A DNA stretch of 64,000 nucleotides from Mactra quadrangularis (lineage: Eukaryota; Mollusca; Bivalvia; Venerida; Mactridae): the NCBI GenBank assembly GCA_025267735.1, contig CM046307.1, positions 50,077,395 to 50,141,394 of the forward strand. Reading direction: 5' to 3'. Shown here piece after piece: positions 59,644-64,000 of this stretch. The notes under the pieces were generated by a model, which worked only from the letters and a program-made list of their open reading frames with translations, was not told where the DNA came from and searched no databases. Position numbers and translations under genes: made by a program. The stretch's first letter is position 1. Each line of letters opens with the position of its first letter.

Positions 59644-59775
59644 TGGAGAGATAGAGAGAAGGGAATAGAGAGAGAGGGAGGGGTGTGGGAGGTAGTGGAG
59701 GGAGGGTAGGAGGCAGGGAGTAAGGGAGGAAAAGAGGGAAGGAGGGAGAAAAAGTGGGTGGGAAAGGGAGGAAGA
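59644..59775 (+). repeat. Polypurine tract, about 130 bp
   Basis: Almost all bases on the + strand are A or G, in GGGAGGG, GAGAGA and GGAGGGAGGG runs with a few T or C breaks. Proline/serine/leucine-rich frames on the minus strand are a by-product. Such tracts can form triplex or G-quadruplex structures. Confidence 0.9.
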
Positions 59776-60275
59776 ATGTTAATTGTATTGTGTTCAATAC
59801 ACATTTGTATCTCCTTAAAAACAACATAAACAAATACTGGTCTGGTTCTCAAAACCATAGGTTGCTTTTTTAATATTTAGTTCTTCATCTGATGTGGCAC
59901 TTTCAAAAACAGTTAAGACACAGCTTTAGACCTTAAGCTAGCCACAGGCAGTCGCTGCACAGTCCTGAATAAAAAACACCATATATACATAACTGTACCA
60001 CACCACAAGCCTGTGAAGCTAACTTATTAATGATATACACACCTGGTAGCATAATATTATACATTTTGTAGTAAAGGCTTCATTCATCATGGCATGCAAT
60101 CTTCTAATTAGGATATCTAAAACATTTTTTGTCTATCTGTTTTGTAGAATTAAAAACAATGAGTCACTTTGTACCGATGTGTTGGAGCGAAACTAGTCTA
60201 ATTACATGTAGATACAGATCGATGTAGACTAGTTTAGTGTTGATCGTATGTTACCACTGGTACCTACAATAGATA

Positions 60276-61484
60276 CAGTACCAACCAAAAGTTTGGAGAC
60301 AAAAGAAATTTACTATAATTCTTGAATTTTGATGATTCTTTTTTAGAATCATTATTTTTAATATATTTAAGTATGGTTTGTAATAAAATGAAACAAATTT
60401 CATGAATGCTACACATTTATAAGATTCAGCATCTGATATTCTAAAGCCTACAAGACCATGTTTATTGTATTATAAATATGCTGTTTTTTGTTATCTCAGT
60501 TAAAAAGTTCTAACCGAACACTTTTCAAATTTTGACTATTTCATAACAGGCCAATGGATCCTTATTAAATTTTGCAGAGGTGATTTTTGTGTCATTTTCT
60601 ACCGATTTGTGGAAAAAAAATAATTTGATACGGTCCGATGCACTCAATCGGCACACTGGGTGTGGTTTACACTTTTTGACACGAAATGTTAGTGCAGAGA
60701 GTAGTGAGCATTAAATTTCACTTAGAATGAATCCTTGTTAACTTTATAAGTGAAAAAACATAAAACATTGCAAGAATGTTGATCCTGTCGGCGAGTTGTA
60801 ACCTTTGTTCTTGGTTTTTAGCGTCAGTTAGAAACGATTCCGGTCCCTTGCTACATCGTCAAAAGTCGCTATCATCGAAAAGACCCGATTAAAGTGTCAT
60901 GCAAATTGAAATAGGGATGAACACATTGAGAATAATAAAATTATAGCATTTTTCTATTTTAACAATATTCTATCGATATTTTTTAAAGATGTGTCCATAA
61001 ACAGCCACTCACTTGTTTGAAAGAGACCCCAGCATTCAACATTCCATTGGCTACGCCACTATCATGCATCAACATTCGTGCAATGTTTTATGTTTTTTCA
61101 CTTATAAAGTTAACAAGGATTCATGCAAAGTGAAATTTAATTCTCACCACTCTCTGCACGAACATTTCGTGCCAAAATGTGTAAACCACACCCTGTGTGC
61201 CGATTGAGTGCATTGGACCGTATCAAATTATTTTTTTTCCACATATCGGTCGAAAATGACACAAAAATTTCCTCTGCAAAATTTAATAAGGATCCATTGG
61301 CCCGTTATAAAATAATCAAAATTTGAAAAGTGATCGGTTAGAACTTTTGTTCAGTGTATAATGATAACCAAAAAATAAAGCAAAACAAAAAAGCATTTCA
61401 AGATAAACAGCTATCAAATTTTAGATAAAAGCTATTCAGTAGGCCTACAAATTGAAAATGTCTCCAAACTTTTGATGGGCACTG
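60276..61484. mobile_element. Tc1/mariner-type MITE (family T), split by an insertion
   Basis: Left end CAGTACCAACCAAAAGTTTG and right end (complement of CAGTGCCCATCAAAAGTTTG) are flanked by TA (60274-60275, 61485-61486). Its halves align with the intact copy at 46624-46983: shared ATATTTAAGTATG, AAGATTCAGC and AGGCCTACAA. An 850-bp element sits at 60501-61350. Confidence 0.85.
60501..61350. mobile_element. 850-bp element with TIRs of about 280 bp
   Basis: Left arm 60501 to about 60790 and right arm about 61065 to 61350 are inverted copies with small differences: AAAAGTTCTAACCGA against its complement, then CCAATGGATCCTTATTAAAT, GTGTGGTTTACAC and TTAACTTTATAAGTG. The probable 5-bp target duplication is TCAGT (60496-60500, 61351-61355). 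The unique centre is about 270 bp and non-coding. The superfamily is not assigned. Confidence 0.8.
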
Positions 61485-61932
61485 TATATTATCAATATTG
61501 ATTACATGATTTAAAATATTAATTAGATCCTTCAAACAACATAATGCTGACACATGTAAGTAAAAACACCATAATAATTTCAATAAGGAACATTATGACA
61601 TGGAGTTCTCAGTACAAAATGTTAGTTAATCATTTAATTATCTGAATCTTGCATGTTAACCCTATTTGCTATGCCCCTACCCTTTTCCAAGCTCCAAAAC
61701 AACATTGTACCATTGGTAGTTTATATTGATTGTGTATGAAAATAGAACTATGGATGTGTTTACTTAATAAAGTTCTGTTTTGTTACTTCTGCTATTAGCC
61801 TACATGTACATGTATTAGTTAATGAAATAAAGTTACCCACAATCCCTTAGTCAATGTTATCTGAACAATAAAATCAAGAATATCTATTAGTTCCTTTACA
61901 TTTAGTGTATCATAAATAACCCCTATCTTTTA

Positions 61933-62256
61933 TAATCATTACAGAATAGATCCTTAGGGGTCAATATTCTAACATATTACTTCCCATAATCTATATTAAT
62001 ATAATTAACCCTAAAATATTGTAAAATATAAATTGCATGCCAGTACTCATTACTGATGGAACATAATATATTTTATCTTGACTTATTTCTCCCAGTTGAT
62101 TTATTTTATATATTTTATCAATCTTTTTGTCTACTAAAAGACTTTAAATATATGTTAGAAACACCAACATGGAGCCTCTAATAGTAGATCAGGGAGCCTG
62201 ACAGAGTAGATTGGCACTAACTAACTTAGTAGCCAAGCAATGGCTCCACATTAAAT
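61933..62256 (-). repeat. Long inverted repeat, right arm (partner 48888-49210)
   Basis: This is the reverse complement of 48888-49210 over nearly its whole length, including AGCCTCTAATAGTAGATCAG and ATCCTTAGGGGTCA. The two arms are 12.7 kb apart within intron 2. Confidence 0.9.
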
Positions 62257-63097
62257 GTAAATGTAGCCTAGCTTGCTCAAACCTCATTGAATAAGTGTTA
62301 GAATCACACAGTCGAAAAGTATTGAACTGGCATGCTATGCATATTCGGCATTTTACGTTGATCTTATTTAGACCTAAAACAACCCTTGTGTAAATGTTTA
62401 AAAGCAATGTGTAGGTCATTTCATATAAGTGACGACTAAAATGAACTTGTTACGACTTTCAACGGAAATTAATTGAGTGCGGTTTTAATGCTTTTCGACC
62501 ATAATGATAACATGGAGGTTATATACAAGACAATAATTATAGTACAGAGGGTATATAGACATGAGGATACTTTTAATCATATCAAGTATTGTCTTAGTTA
62601 CTTCATTACACTTTGGAAAGTGGTGTAGTTAGTTCATAAAATTATTAAGTTCTAAAAAGCAATAAACAAAACTTCCATGTGATTTTAAGTTGGACTTGGT
62701 GCCTTCTTTTTATTGCTTTGAAGATTGACACACTTTTATTTATCTTTCTCATTGTATAATACTTACCCAAAAGTAACAATAAGCTTTTGGTATTGTAATC
62801 ATTCCTTTTCTAGATGTGCATTAAAAACTTGACTTTTATTACAAATAAAACAATTCAGTACTTGTTCTTCTTAACAATAGGTAGATCTGGTTCTTCCGAC
62901 AATACAGTTTTAACCACCTTTGGAATGTTTTTCTTTTGCTGATTTTCATATTTTAAGAAAGGAACAATCTAATAGAATATGTAAAATAACATCTATAGTC
63001 CCAAAGGTCAAATGCTTAAGTTTGATTGCAAAGAAATAGTGTTGTTTATTTTTTATAATTTTAAGATTTTTACATGTTTGCATTTCTTTTATTTCAG

Positions 63098-63763
63098 AGA
63101 TTGGGGAAGAAACTGATGAGATTCATTTAGAAAAACCAAATATTATAAAGATAGTTGGTAGTGATAAAGACTCTGTTATAGATACACAATATAATACTAT
63201 AAACAGTAACAGTGATTCTAAAAATAGGAACAATGAATCTAAAAATAGTAACAGTGATTCTAAAAATAGTAACAGTGATCATAAACTAGATAATACAGTT
63301 GATATTGATAAATCTAACTTAAAAACAGTGGATGATGTTACTCTGGACAATAATATAGAAACTAACATACATTCTGATGTAGGTTATGATGTTCATAAAG
63401 ACAAATATAAAGATAAAAACATTGTAGATCATTCTGAGGAACATGAAATAAAGATTGTTACATTTGATGAGAAAACAGATACACTTCCATTAGAAACTGA
63501 TGATTTAAGGACTTCAGAGACTTCTGGAAATGAGAATTTACAGAAATTGGTTCCAGATTTACTTCCCTCTAGCTACTCTTCATCAAGTGAGATAGAGAAA
63601 GTTGATAAAGAAGATAATAATGTACAGTCTATAGGTACTGGTGTAAAATGTGATGAATTCTCTTGTTTAAATAATGGTAATTGTGTGGATGATGGTTCAG
63701 TGTTTAGAAATAAACTAAGATGTAATTGTGGACTTGGAACTACTGGAGAGAAATGTGAGAATA
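63098..63763 (+). CDS. Exon 3 of secreted EGF-repeat protein: acidic spacer and EGF-like domain 2
   Basis: The 666-bp exon lies between TTTCAG and GTAAGT, phase 1 at both ends, and supplies residues 83-304 plus one base. The first two thirds is a low-complexity hydrophilic spacer rich in Asp, Glu, Lys, Asn and Ser, including four units like SNSDSKN (about 117-145) made by a 21-bp coding repeat. It has no cysteine and is probably disordered and extended. Residues 267-302 form a second EGF-like domain with cysteines C-x4-C-x5-C-x12-C-x1-C-x8-C, containing LNNGNC and GLGTTGEKC. This spacing is the Notch/laminin-G-associated type and differs from domain 1. The protein continues beyond the window. 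Similar domain mixes occur in several matrix proteins (agrin, pikachurin, eyes shut), but membership cannot be shown here. Confidence 0.9.
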
Positions 63764-64000
63764 GTAAGTATAGACCTTTTTGTTTATTATAATTATTGTA
63801 GTCATTGATTACTTTCAGTAATCAGTCATCAATCAATTCCAGATTTATTTTTTATCTGCTGTTGGCATCCCACAAACTCGGGTAGGCAGCAAGTGGCTAG
63901 ACATTATGTAAGACATCTCATCTCCATGAAACCCTGTGTAGAGGATAATTGTTCTCTAGGTTGTATGCTTTTAAATTGGCCTTTAAGCAGCCTGACCATT
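63764..64000 (+). other. Start of intron 3
   Basis: Begins GTAAGT. The remaining 230 bases show no exon or recognised repeat. Confidence 0.7.

Larger units (their letters stand above)
46389..63097 (+). other. Intron 2 of the EGF-protein gene (about 16.7 kb)
   Basis: Bounded by GTAAGT at 46389 and TTTCAG ending at 63097. No further host exon was seen. It holds five minisatellites (47.8-48.2, 51.0-51.2, 54.9-55.7, 56.0-56.5 and 57.2-57.4 kb), several MITEs, a SINE, a G16 run at 49346-49361 and an inverted repeat pair. Stretches 47.0-47.75, 51.25-52.35, 52.45-54.37, 56.5-57.18, 58.1-59.64 and 62.26-63.09 kb show nothing I can name. Confidence 0.75.

Noticed and set aside
59558..59858. Pro/Ser/Leu-rich frames on the minus strand
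   Set aside because: Translation of the polypurine tract.

Overview
The window is AT-rich eukaryotic DNA: GT-AG introns of tens of kilobases, tRNA-derived SINEs, LINE and DNA-transposon remnants, many MITEs and minisatellites, and no bacterial gene structure. Its overall look suggests a bilaterian invertebrate, most likely a bivalve mollusc. That assignment is inference from repeat style and base composition; no marker gene proves it.

Only one host gene can be supported, on the + strand and running off the right edge. Exon 1 (10985-11117) has a good Kozak ATG and encodes a signal peptide. Exon 2 (46275-46388) is one six-cysteine EGF-like domain. Exon 3 (63098-63763) is a long acidic Ser/Asn/Asp/Lys-rich spacer followed by a second EGF-like domain. 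All junctions are phase 1, so the three exons join in frame across introns of about 35.2 and 16.7 kb. The product is a secreted or extracellular EGF-repeat protein; the family cannot be named from this part. A CpG-richer stretch with three CACGTG E-boxes and a 38-codon ORF lies just upstream and is the best promoter/leader candidate.

Region by region. 1-10340: non-coding flank with two related SINEs, a hAT MITE with 8-bp target duplication, palindromic TA-flanked MITEs and a 93-nt hairpin. 11118-46274 (intron 1): a 20-bp minisatellite, a second hAT element, a complete SINE, a pre-miRNA-like hairpin, a 3.2-kb transposon nested in an older MITE, a LINE with an intact RT C-terminal frame, a dead Tc1/mariner copy, tRNA-SINEs, and a large 30/60-bp minisatellite ending at the splice acceptor of exon 2. 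46389-63097 (intron 2): five minisatellites, two copies of a Tc1-type MITE (one split by an 850-bp long-TIR element), a SINE inside a MITE, and a 0.32-kb inverted repeat pair 12.7 kb apart.

The most interesting unexplained structure is 23428-26653: perfect 28-bp terminal inverted repeats, a probable TTT target duplication, no transposase frame, and nine copies of the 14-mer GTAACGTAATTCAC in both orientations, which I did not notice elsewhere in the window. It looks like a non-autonomous DNA transposon carrying many protein-binding sites, and I cannot assign it to a superfamily.
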